A stretch of 7,198 nucleotides of DNA from Acidobacteriaceae bacterium. Lineage in GTDB: Bacteria; Acidobacteriota; Terriglobia; Terriglobales; Acidobacteriaceae. The stretch lies in contig PMWR01000423.1 in the NCBI GenBank assembly GCA_003166055.1, forward strand, positions 302-7,499. The letters run 5' to 3'. The notes beneath the pieces are model-generated. The model searched no databases and was not told the origin of the DNA. It saw nothing but the letters and a program-made list of their open reading frames with translations. How positions within the stretch are numbered: position 1 is the first letter of the stretch; the number at the start of each line of letters is the position of its first letter. The translations under genes and the position numbers were made by a program. Below, in pieces: positions 1-6,900 of the stretch.

Positions 1-873
1 GCGCTGATCATAGTAGAAGAGGGCGAGGGCGATGGGAAAGATGGGACCGAGCACGGCGTGGATGATCGTGAGCATGATGTACGCGAGCGGCAGGTAGAGT
101 TGGCGGGCAAGTCGAACGAGATGAAGCGAGCTGGCGATGGGATACATGAGCTCCCATAGCATGATTTGAGGAATGCTGGTAGCAATCCACGACGTGATGA
201 AGATTGCCAGCCACGTGAACATGATGCGGACGCGGCTGCCCCTGGTCAGCGTCCAACTGCGGCGAAGGGCCGCGAATCCTGTGAGTTTCTCGATGGCGGC
301 GGCAGGCATTGCCAGGGAAAGGCAGGCGCCGATACGAAGAAATAAATAGACTCCGATGACCGTCGGCGCCGTGAAAAGCAGCATAAATGGCCAATTTGCG
401 CCGCTATCCAGGAGGCCGGCGATCTCCTCAGCGCTGCCAATGCCCAAGGCGAGGACGGCCAACGCAATTTCGGGAAGAACCAAGTCTGCCGCGAGCTTGA
501 GGAGTGCGATCCATAAATAGCTGCGCCAGCGGGTAACAGCGAAGCGAAGCGCGGATGCGAAGGAGCTTGTTTCTTCAAGGATCGAGCTTGATGCGAGTTG
601 AATGTGCGCGGGCACAATCAACAGGCCAAGGAAGTTGGAAATGTGGAAGAAGCCAAGGCCGACGGCGAAATTCCAGATGAAGATGCCGGGCTGCCGGTAA
701 GGATGAACAAGGGAATGTGAGTGCAGCCAGAAGGTATCGGCGATATAAATGCAGCGCATTGCCAAGGCCGGCAGTGAGGCGATTCCAACGAACATCAAGA
801 ACCTCGACCGGTAGATCTGGAAGGTGCGGTCGAGGATTTCGCCCAGGTTCATGGGGCGGAGGGTTGCGGTCAT
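1..873 (-). CDS. Multi-pass membrane protein, GPDPase-membrane-domain-like paralogue 3 (partial, C-terminus off window)
   Basis: Reading from the ATG at 873 to base 1 gives 291 uninterrupted codons with no stop, so the 3' end lies outside the window. The protein starts MTATLRPMNLGEILDRTFQIYRSRF, then has several hydrophobic segments (around residues 25-45, 63-88, 118-142, 160-190, 218-240 and 262-285), and the visible part ends in LALFYYDQR. The N-terminal LRPxxLGEILDRT block and the LFYYDQR block are shared with the two genes upstream in the same operon, so it is a diverged third paralogue. By analogy the missing end should continue with an EGFDIEWMM-like stretch and perhaps a proline-rich tail. 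Its start overlaps the stop of the preceding gene (ATGA at 873-870), with a GGAG-type ribosome site about 7 bases ahead. The family resembles the membrane domain found with glycerophosphoryl diester phosphodiesterases, but no phosphodiesterase catalytic domain is present. The biochemical role is unknown. Confidence 0.88.
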   Translation of the reverse strand, partial: MTATLRPMNLGEILDRTFQIYRSRFLMFVGIASLPALAMRCIYIADTFWLHSHSLVHPYRQPGIFIWNFAVGLGFFHISNFLGLLIVPAHIQLASSSILEETSSFASALRFAVTRWRSYLWIALLKLAADLVLPEIALAVLALGIGSAEEIAGLLDSGANWPFMLLFTAPTVIGVYLFLRIGACLSLAMPAAAIEKLTGFAALRRSWTLTRGSRVRIMFTWLAIFITSWIATSIPQIMLWELMYPIASSLHLVRLARQLYLPLAYIMLTIIHAVLGPIFPIALALFYYDQR

Positions 874-2015
874 GCAGGGGCTCCGGGTGGGGGATCGGAT
901 GGCGGCGCGTCCTCTTCGGTAACGGGTAGTGCTTCCGGGGCGGAGTGTTGCGGCTGGCTGGTGGTTGTTTCCGTGGCTTCGGATGGAAATGTTGGTTCAG
1001 GCTGTCGCAGAGCCGGTGCGATCGCGGGCAGCCACGGCGCGGCTTCGGGTTGCGGAGGTGGCGGGGCCAGCAGGCCGGCCTGGAGCATCATCCACTCGAT
1101 GTCGAAGCCCTCCTGGCGAATGCGCTGATCGTAGTAGAAGAGCACGAGGGCGATGCCGTAGACCGGGCGGGTGAGGGACTGGATGGCGAATGCGGCGCCG
1201 TAGAGGACAAACAGCATGATCATGGCCGCGGATTGGGCATGCACGGGATTGTTTGCGCCGGGAATCAGGGCGGCGAGGATGGTCACGGGCACGGTGATAA
1301 CCATGGTAAGCATCCAGCCAAGGATCGCTCCGAGGAGATAGAGGAGAAAGATGCGGCCCCTGGTTCCCTTGGTGAGGATGGAACTGCGCTTGAGCGCGGC
1401 GATGGCGCCAATCTGCTCGACGACGCAGGCTGGGAAGGAGAGCGAGAGGCGGAGCAGCATGTGCAAGGCATAAAAAACGAGGACGAAAGAGATGGCAAAG
1501 GAAACCACTCCAACAAGAACTCCGCCCGGAATGCCCATGCCAGCCGCCTGCGCAAACGCAGCCAGCGCAGCGGAGAAAAACAGGAGGGCGAACCATACCA
1601 AGCCGGGAGCTACGCCGATGATGAGCCCCTGAAGAACGTAGAGGCCGATGTAGTTCCACCCGCGCGGCCAGACGGCTTTGTAGGCGCCGCGAATGGTGGT
1701 GCTTTCACCCAGGTTGGCGCGGGCGACGGCGTGGTTCATGGCGGCCGACGCGAGGGCGGAGACGGCGAGGAAGGTGGGCAGCACCACGAACATGCCTGCA
1801 GCGATCAGCACAAAGGCCAGGATTCCAGTGGCGAAATCGGAGGCTTTGCCGGCGCCGGACCAGGCGAAAAGCAGAAATGCCGCGGACGCGAAGACGAGGA
1901 TGACGGCAGTGGGAACGACCGCAATGCCGAAGAAGACGAGGAATCGCGAGCGGTAGAGATGGACGGTGCGGTCAAGGATATCGCCCAGCGTGGATGGGCG
2001 CAGGGGCTCCTTCAT
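870..2015 (-). CDS. Multi-pass membrane protein, GPDPase-membrane-domain-like paralogue 2
   Basis: A complete 381-residue protein starting MKEPLRPSTLGDILDRTVHLYRSR. About six hydrophobic segments are visible, near residues 25-52, 64-92, 122-150, 164-191, 222-253 and 263-292. Conserved loop motifs shared with the next paralogue are ANLGESTTIRGAY (about 100-112), FPACVVE (194-200) and LTKGTRGRIF (214-223). The last membrane segment leads into LFYYDQRIRQEGFDIEWMM (292-310), followed by a hydrophilic tail of about 65 residues rich in proline and acidic residues, probably disordered. Start choice: a GGGGAGA ribosome site lies four bases before the ATG, and that ATG overlaps the stop of the upstream gene (ATGA, 2015-2012). 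Its own stop overlaps the start of the downstream paralogue. The family is known mainly as a membrane domain of glycerophosphoryl diester phosphodiesterase-like proteins. No catalytic motif is seen, so a scaffold, transport or envelope role is only a guess. Confidence 0.92.
   Translation of the reverse strand: MKEPLRPSTLGDILDRTVHLYRSRFLVFFGIAVVPTAVILVFASAAFLLFAWSGAGKASDFATGILAFVLIAAGMFVVLPTFLAVSALASAAMNHAVARANLGESTTIRGAYKAVWPRGWNYIGLYVLQGLIIGVAPGLVWFALLFFSAALAAFAQAAGMGIPGGVLVGVVSFAISFVLVFYALHMLLRLSLSFPACVVEQIGAIAALKRSSILTKGTRGRIFLLYLLGAILGWMLTMVITVPVTILAALIPGANNPVHAQSAAMIMLFVLYGAAFAIQSLTRPVYGIALVLFYYDQRIRQEGFDIEWMMLQAGLLAPPPPQPEAAPWLPAIAPALRQPEPTFPSEATETTTSQPQHSAPEALPVTEEDAPPSDPPPGAPA
1086..1142. 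repeat. Paralogy-derived direct repeat, copy in gene 2
   Basis: This 57-base block matches 2210-2266 at 52 of 57 positions by hand alignment. A third, truncated copy occupies bases 1-21 (20 of 21 matching 1122-1142). It encodes, on the minus strand, the conserved LFYYDQRxRxEGFDIEWMM end of the membrane domain. It marks the tandem duplication history of the operon and is not a mobile element. The much stronger conservation here than in the neighbouring tails suggests selection on this segment or recent gene conversion. Confidence 0.7.
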
Positions 2016-3124
2016 GCGTTCTCCCCAGGGTCATGCGGATCGGAAGGCGGGGCAGGGGGCGGAGGTTCGGGAAAAGGCGGCTGAGCTGGCGCGGGCGGTT
2101 CAAAATGGGCATCGAGGGCGAGCCAGGGCTCGGCGGAGGGTGCTTCGGCCGACTGGCTGGGCGGCTCGGATTCGGGGACGGGGGCGGGCACGGTGAGGCC
2201 GGCGGCCTGCATCATCCATTCGATGTCGAAGCCCTCCTTGCGCACGCGCTGGTCGTAGTAGAAGAGGGTGAGGCCGGTGGCATACATGGGCCCGATGAAG
2301 GTGTTTGTGAAGAAGCTCACGATCTGCTGCACAATGCGCAGCCATGCAGGCAGCAGGCCGTGCTGTTTAAACGCAGCCACAATGAAGACGGCCTGGGTCA
2401 GCGCGACCAGCCCAAGCTGGATGACGATGATGAGGAGGCCGAGGACGAAGATGCGCCCGCGGGAGCCCTGGCTAAGGTGGATGCTGCGGCGGAGGGCATT
2501 GCGAGCGGTCAGCTTCTCAACCACGCAGGCGGGAACCGCCAGGGCATATCGCAGGCCCATCAGGATGGCATAAACAAGCCAAAAGCCCACCAACAGGATC
2601 AAGAGCGCGGAGACCCCCAGGAAAATGACGGCAGATTGAGGGTTGGCGGCGCTTCCACCTTTGGCAAAGATGCCCAAGGGACGGAGATAGAAGAAGAGCA
2701 CGGAGAAATATCCGCCGTAAATCAGCACGATGGGCAGCCAGATGATAAAGGCCACGATGGTCATCAGCCACAGGTAGGTTCCCAGGCGCGGCAGGATACT
2801 GCGATAGGCGCCGCGGATGGTGGCCGGCTCGCCCAGATTGACCCAGGCGACGGCCCGGTTGTTGGCGGCCACAGCAGCGCCGGCGAAGATGAAACTGAGC
2901 GGAAGGAAGACGGCAACGAAAGCCAGCGTGACCCATGGCACCTGCTGACTCATATGCAGGACACGCAATAACTCACCCAGGCCGATCTGGAAGAGGCTCA
3001 GGACCAGCATGATGCCGGCGTATACGGCGGAAATGCCGGCAAAAAGGACAAAATTAGTGCGATAAAGCTGGGCGGTACGGTCAAGGATTTCGCCGAGAGT
3101 GAGCGGGCGGAGGTTGGTTTCCAT
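2012..3124 (-). CDS. Multi-pass membrane protein, GPDPase-membrane-domain-like paralogue 1 (first gene of operon)
   Basis: A complete 370-residue protein starting METNLRPLTLGEILDRTAQL. Hydrophobic segments lie near residues 25-50, 64-86, 115-148, 164-195, 223-252 and 264-290. Conserved elements are VNLGEPATIRGAYRSILPR (95-113), VPACVVEKL (197-205), LSQGSRGRIF (217-226) and LFYYDQRVRKEGFDIEWMM (287-305). The tail of about 60 residues is extremely rich in proline (for example PPAPAQPPFPEPPPPAPP at 343-360). An AGGAG ribosome site sits about six bases before the ATG, which fixes the start. It is the promoter-proximal gene of three tandem paralogues joined by ATGA overlaps and is transcribed divergently from the ECF sigma-factor gene across a 152-base gap. 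That arrangement makes shared regulation plausible. The molecular function is not known from sequence; it lacks any recognisable enzymatic domain. Confidence 0.92.
   Translation of the reverse strand: METNLRPLTLGEILDRTAQLYRTNFVLFAGISAVYAGIMLVLSLFQIGLGELLRVLHMSQQVPWVTLAFVAVFLPLSFIFAGAAVAANNRAVAWVNLGEPATIRGAYRSILPRLGTYLWLMTIVAFIIWLPIVLIYGGYFSVLFFYLRPLGIFAKGGSAANPQSAVIFLGVSALLILLVGFWLVYAILMGLRYALAVPACVVEKLTARNALRRSIHLSQGSRGRIFVLGLLIIVIQLGLVALTQAVFIVAAFKQHGLLPAWLRIVQQIVSFFTNTFIGPMYATGLTLFYYDQRVRKEGFDIEWMMQAAGLTVPAPVPESEPPSQSAEAPSAEPWLALDAHFEPPAPAQPPFPEPPPPAPPSDPHDPGENA
2210..2266. repeat. Paralogy-derived direct repeat, copy in gene 3
   Basis: Second copy of the 57-base block also found at 1086-1142, with five differences. 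It encodes the cytosol-facing or interfacial LFYYDQRVRKEGFDIEWMM motif at the end of the last membrane helix. About 1.1 kb separates the two copies, equal to one gene length, as expected for tandem gene duplication. Confidence 0.7.
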
Positions 3125-3163
3125 GCAGGGCTCCTGAGAAACAATTCGTGAACGCTTGCGGGG

Positions 3164-3172
3164 ATACTAGCA
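3164..3172 (-). promoter_or_regulatory. Possible extended -10 for the membrane-protein operon
   Basis: On the minus strand this reads TGCTAGTAT: a TGn extension followed by TAGTAT, which matches the TATAAT consensus at four of six positions. It would place the transcription start about 30 bases ahead of the ATG at 3124, leaving room for the AGGAG ribosome site. No good -35 hexamer is seen 17-18 bases further upstream, so this is a weak prediction. Confidence 0.3.
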
Positions 3173-3255
3173 CACGGTAAATTGGCTACGCGGTGAGCAG
3201 GCGATTGAAAGTGCGGAATGAATTTAGAAACAAGTAACTGGCAGGTGAGCCTTGG

Positions 3256-3271
3256 GGTAAACTGGTTTACC
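3256..3271. promoter_or_regulatory. Perfect inverted repeat, candidate operator over the sigma-factor translation start
   Basis: The sequence is GGTAAAC-TG-GTTTACC, two exact 7-base arms separated by two bases and ending five bases before the ATG at 3277. Its size and symmetry are like the operator of a dimeric helix-turn-helix repressor (LacI- or TetR-type sites often look like this). A short RNA hairpin with a two-base loop is sterically unfavourable, which argues for a DNA site. It occupies the place where a Shine-Dalgarno sequence would normally be, so the downstream gene has no evident ribosome site. The binding protein is not identifiable from this window. Confidence 0.5.
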
Positions 3272-3276
3272 ACGCG

Positions 3277-3930
3277 ATGGAAGCAATTCGCACTTCGGTC
3301 AACGATCTCGCCAAGGCCTGTGGCTGCTCCGCGGACGCCGCGGAATGGGAGGAATTTCTGCGCCGGTGCACGCCGCTGGCGTCGCTGGTGGCGATGCGGG
3401 TATCGCGGATGTGGATGAGCGGGTCGTCGTCCGCAGCGGTAGACGATATTGTGCAGGAAGTCTTCATGAAACTGTGTGAGCAGGAGCGCAGGATTCTGAA
3501 GGATTTCGAGCCGCGCGGCGAGGATTCGTTTCTGGGCCTGTTGCGCATGGTGGCCGCCTCGGTGGCCAACGATTACTTCCGGCGTATTTATTCGGAGAAG
3601 AGGGGTGGCAAAGTAGTAACGATGGCGCTGGTGGAAGATGCCGCGCCGTTTCCGGCGGCGAGCACGAAGGAGTCGGCGCGGATGCATCGGTCGGTGCTGC
3701 TTGCACAACTGGATGAGAAGCTGCGCTCGGCGCCGGAGGTGATCAGCGAACGCGACCGGTCGGTGTTCTGGCTTTATTATCTGCAAGGGCTGACGGCAGA
3801 GGAGATTGCCCGGCTGTCGGCCGCAGGACTGACGGCAAAAGGGGTGGAGAGCGCGCTGCGGAGGGTGGCCAAGTGGCTGCGCGGCGAGATTGAGGGACGA
3901 AAGGCGGAGATTCAACCCGAAGCCGGCTGA
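3277..3930 (+). CDS. ECF-type RNA polymerase sigma factor
   Basis: A 217-residue protein with the two-domain layout of extracytoplasmic-function sigma factors. Region 2 spans about residues 24-105 and includes DDIVQEVFMKL (56-66), the core-binding helix, and SFLGLLRMVAASVANDYFRR (84-103), which corresponds to the -10 recognition helix. Region 4 spans about 153-203, with ERDRSVFWLYYLQGLTAEEI (158-177) followed by a helix-turn-helix whose recognition helix is TAKGVESALRRVAKWLR (186-202). The turn appears about two residues longer than in a typical IAxxLGISxGTVKSRL helix-turn-helix. There is no clear ribosome site ahead of the ATG at 3277, but the next in-frame ATG (residue 40) would remove the start of region 2, so 3277 is preferred. 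An in-frame stop at 3235 limits any upstream extension to non-ATG starts. The following gene starts 59 bases later and carries an anti-sigma zinc motif, so the two are probably a cognate pair. Confidence 0.9.
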   Translation: MEAIRTSVNDLAKACGCSADAAEWEEFLRRCTPLASLVAMRVSRMWMSGSSSAAVDDIVQEVFMKLCEQERRILKDFEPRGEDSFLGLLRMVAASVANDYFRRIYSEKRGGKVVTMALVEDAAPFPAASTKESARMHRSVLLAQLDEKLRSAPEVISERDRSVFWLYYLQGLTAEEIARLSAAGLTAKGVESALRRVAKWLRGEIEGRKAEIQPEAG

Positions 3931-3989
3931 AAAGTTGCTGCTCTTCAGAAAGGAATGTGGCTGGGGTTGCCGTTAAATAGAGTGCAGAT

Positions 3990-6900
3990 ATGAGCGACTA
4001 CAAGAATCCGGAAGATCCATCCGGACCTCGCGACGATGCGGCGGCGGAAGATGCGCTGCGAAGGGCGCTGAGCGAATTGATGGAAGGGCGAGGATTCCTC
4101 GGCGAGGATGCGCGTGGGGAGAGCCCCGGTCCGCGGAAGACTGGCCCGGAAGTGGAATGTCCCGAAGTGAGCGCGTGGTTTGCGCTGCTGGGAGCGGAAG
4201 TGGGCACGGCGGACGCGAAGGGAAAGGCGAGAGTTGAAGCGCTTATGGCTCATGCGGCGCAATGCAGCCGCTGTGCGGATCGCCTGCGCATGCTGACCGG
4301 GGACGCAACGCCGGAAGAGTCGGCTGAGCTGAGCCGGCTGGCGTCGTCCTCTCCCAGCTGGCAGCACGACCTGGCGGTTGAGCTGGCGCGCACTCCGTAT
4401 CGCTCCGCCAGTTCGAGGAAGACGCGATTTTATCTCTGGGCAGGGGCGGGGCTGGCGGCGTCGCTGGTGCTGGCGGTTGGGGCTGGTTTGTGGTGGCAGC
4501 GCGCCAATACGCCGGAACGGCTGCTGGCTGAAGCTTATACGCACGACCGCATTTTTGAGCTGCGCATGCCGGATGCCGGCTTTGCGAACGTGACTCCGCA
4601 GACACATTTGCGTGGAGGCGCGGCGGACCATGAGTCGGCCCGGCTGCTGGATGCGCGGGCACGGATCGAGCGTGAGCTGGAGAATGCGCCCGATGATCCG
4701 CATTGGCTGCAACTTGAAGCCCGCGCGGACATTCTGGAAGAGAAGTTCGACCCGGCCATCGACATTCTGGACCGGCTGCTGGCCGCGGGTCCGCCCACTT
4801 CGAGCCTGCTGGTGGACGATGCGGCGGCTTACTTCCAGCGGGGCGCGACGACGGGCAGCGAAAACGACCGGGCAACAGCTTTGGAATATCTGCGCCATGC
4901 CGATGAGCTGACACCTGGAGACCCGGTTGTGCTGTTCAACGAAGCGGTGGCCATGGAGGATCGCGGCCAGGTGATGAATGCCGTGGAGACGTGGAACCGG
5001 TATCTGCGGTTTGAGCGCGATCCGAAGTGGCTGGCCGATGGCCGGCGGCGGTTGCAGGCCCTGGAACAGAAGCTGAACCAGATGAAGACGCATCAGAGCC
5101 GGATGGAGCGGAACCTGGCGACTCCGCAGGCGATGCTTGCGCTGGCGGACGATGCGGCAGCGCTGGGTGCGATCGACGAGGAGTTATCGAGCACGCTGTT
5201 GCCGAGGCTGCTGATTCCGGCGGTCCCGTTGCCGGTGGACTGCTCGCGCGGCTCTCCTTGCGCACCGGCTTGCACCGACGCTTGCCGGGCTGCCCGCACT
5301 TTGCTCCACGCTCTGGCCGCATCGCTCGAACGCAACCATCAAGACCCCTGGCTTACCCAACTGCTTCTCCCCGAATCCTTCCCGGCAAAATCTCCACAAA
5401 CTAATTTGGATTACGCGCTTGCGGTTAACCTGCTGGCGGGGGGCATTGAGGCCGACGTGACGGGCGACTACCTGGCAGCGCAGCAGGAGACGCTCAGGGC
5501 CGGAGAGAAATTTCGGAAACTCCTGAATGCGGCCGGCGAAGACCGTGCGCAGGTGGAGAGGTCGTACGCGCTGATGCGCGCGTCGAATCTTGCGGGGTGT
5601 TATAGCACGGCTCACCCCCTGTTGGGCCGCGACCCGCAGTTTGCATGGATTCAGATTCACGGGCTGACACAGGACACCATTTGCGATCCCCATCCGGGAA
5701 GCGTTGAGGAAAACAATCCGGCGTATCTTCATGCTGAAACGATGGCCGTTGCGCGCAAGTACACGCTGCTTGAATTGCGGGCCCGCATCATGCTGGGCTC
5801 GGCGGCGGTGGATGCGGGCGATACCGAAACCGCGTGGCGGGACGGCATGGCGACGGCGAGGCGGTTTTTCGCAGGCGATTATCCACCGATACGGCTTTAT
5901 GCAACGCTGTCGGGTCTTTACGAGGTGGAACGCGAGACGCCACGGGTTCGCGAGGCCTTGCTGATGCAGCGGGAGGTGGTGGGCGTACTTGGGTTGACGC
6001 GGAGCAGTGCATTGATTCCCACGGAGCGGCTGAACCTGGCGGCGGCGGCGATTCGCGCCGGAGCGGTAGCCGAGGCGCAGGAGCAGGTGAAGGAAGCGCA
6101 GGCAGAACTCGCCGCTAACGGTCGAGAAAAGTCGATTCAAGGGTTTTTGGCTGAGAATGAAATCGCCATGGCCAAGCTTTATCTTGAACGCCACGACCAG
6201 GCGGCGGCGGCAAAGATGCTGGCCGCGGCGGACGGGCACATGGCGGGCGAGCATAATTCGTATCATCGGCGGGACTACGCTCAAGCGCGGGGGCAGTTGG
6301 AACTGGCCGAGGGGCATCCGGAGACGGCTGAGCGCAGGCTGCGGGAGGCGCTGCTGGAGGAAGAACGGCTGGCGGGAGCAGGCGGCGCGGACAGCATCGT
6401 GCTGGCGCAGCAGGATCGGGAGCTGTATGCCGTGCTGGCAGGGGTTTGGCTTGGGCAGGGGCGTCCTGGCGAGGAGGTTCTCGCCTTGTGGGAGCGATAC
6501 AGGCTGCGGATTCTGGGTGAACCGGCGCCTGTTTGTGCCGCGAAGGGGTTGGATTGCCTGAAACCACGGTTGACGGAAGCGCTGGCAAGGCTGGGGGAGA
6601 ATCAGCTGCTGGGGCAGATTGCGCTGCTCGACCGTGTGCTGCTTTACCGGGCGAGCGGGCGGGGGGTGGTGTGGACGGAAGTGCCGGTTGGCAGGGTGGA
6701 TCTGCTGGCGGCGGCGGCTCCACTGGAATTGGCGGTGAGTTCGCCGGCGACCACGGTGGATGAGGTGGACCGTGCGGCACGAAAGGTGGGCGGCATCCTG
6801 CTTGGGCAACTGGACGCGCACGATGCGAGGGCCGGCGCAAATGGGGAATTGTTGCTGGAACCCGACCCGCTGCTGGGGAATCTACCGTGGCCCTCGGTCG

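Larger units (their letters stand above)
3125..3276. promoter_or_regulatory. Divergent intergenic promoter region
   Basis: This 152-base non-coding gap separates the first membrane-protein gene (minus) from the ECF sigma-factor gene (plus). It is visibly more A+T-rich than its flanks, especially 3201-3240. It should contain both promoters. A perfect inverted repeat sits at its right end and related half-sites lie inside it. No confident -35/-10 pair was found for the plus-strand gene; a GGAAT at 3215-3219 could be an ECF-type -35 element, but no convincing -10 follows it at normal spacing. Confidence 0.6.

Noticed and set aside
1086..2266. Direct repeats as evidence of a mobile element
   Set aside because: The repeats are coding, in register with the paralogous proteins, spaced by one gene length and lack terminal inverted repeats or a transposase.
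945..2971. Long plus-strand frames (945-2084 and 1994-2971) opposite the membrane genes
   Set aside because: Their products are Gly/Glu/Asp/His-rich mirror images of hydrophobic minus-strand codons. The minus-strand frames have membrane helices, paralogy and ribosome sites.
870..3124. Annotating the membrane proteins as glycerophosphodiester phosphodiesterases
   Set aside because: Only the membrane-domain resemblance is visible. No catalytic phosphodiesterase domain or its His/Glu/Asp motifs is present, so an enzyme name would mislead.
3256..3271. Palindrome as a transcription terminator or RNA hairpin
   Set aside because: The two-base loop is too small for a stable hairpin without opening the stem, there is no T-run after it, and it lies immediately before a start codon.
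2998..3915. A 305-codon minus-strand frame spanning the sigma gene and the divergent region
   Set aside because: It covers the antisense of a well-supported sigma factor and crosses the promoter gap. Its composition is that of a shadow frame.
3945..5093. A 382-codon open frame on the minus strand
   Set aside because: Antisense to the zinc-domain, membrane and first TPR parts of the long protein, all of which show clear motifs. The product is low-complexity, Arg/Pro-rich and unrecognisable.
5184..6821. A 545-codon open frame on the minus strand
   Set aside because: It lies entirely antisense to the TPR/CHAT gene. Its product is rich in Arg, Pro, His and Gln with no recognisable domain, as expected for a shadow frame in high-GC DNA.
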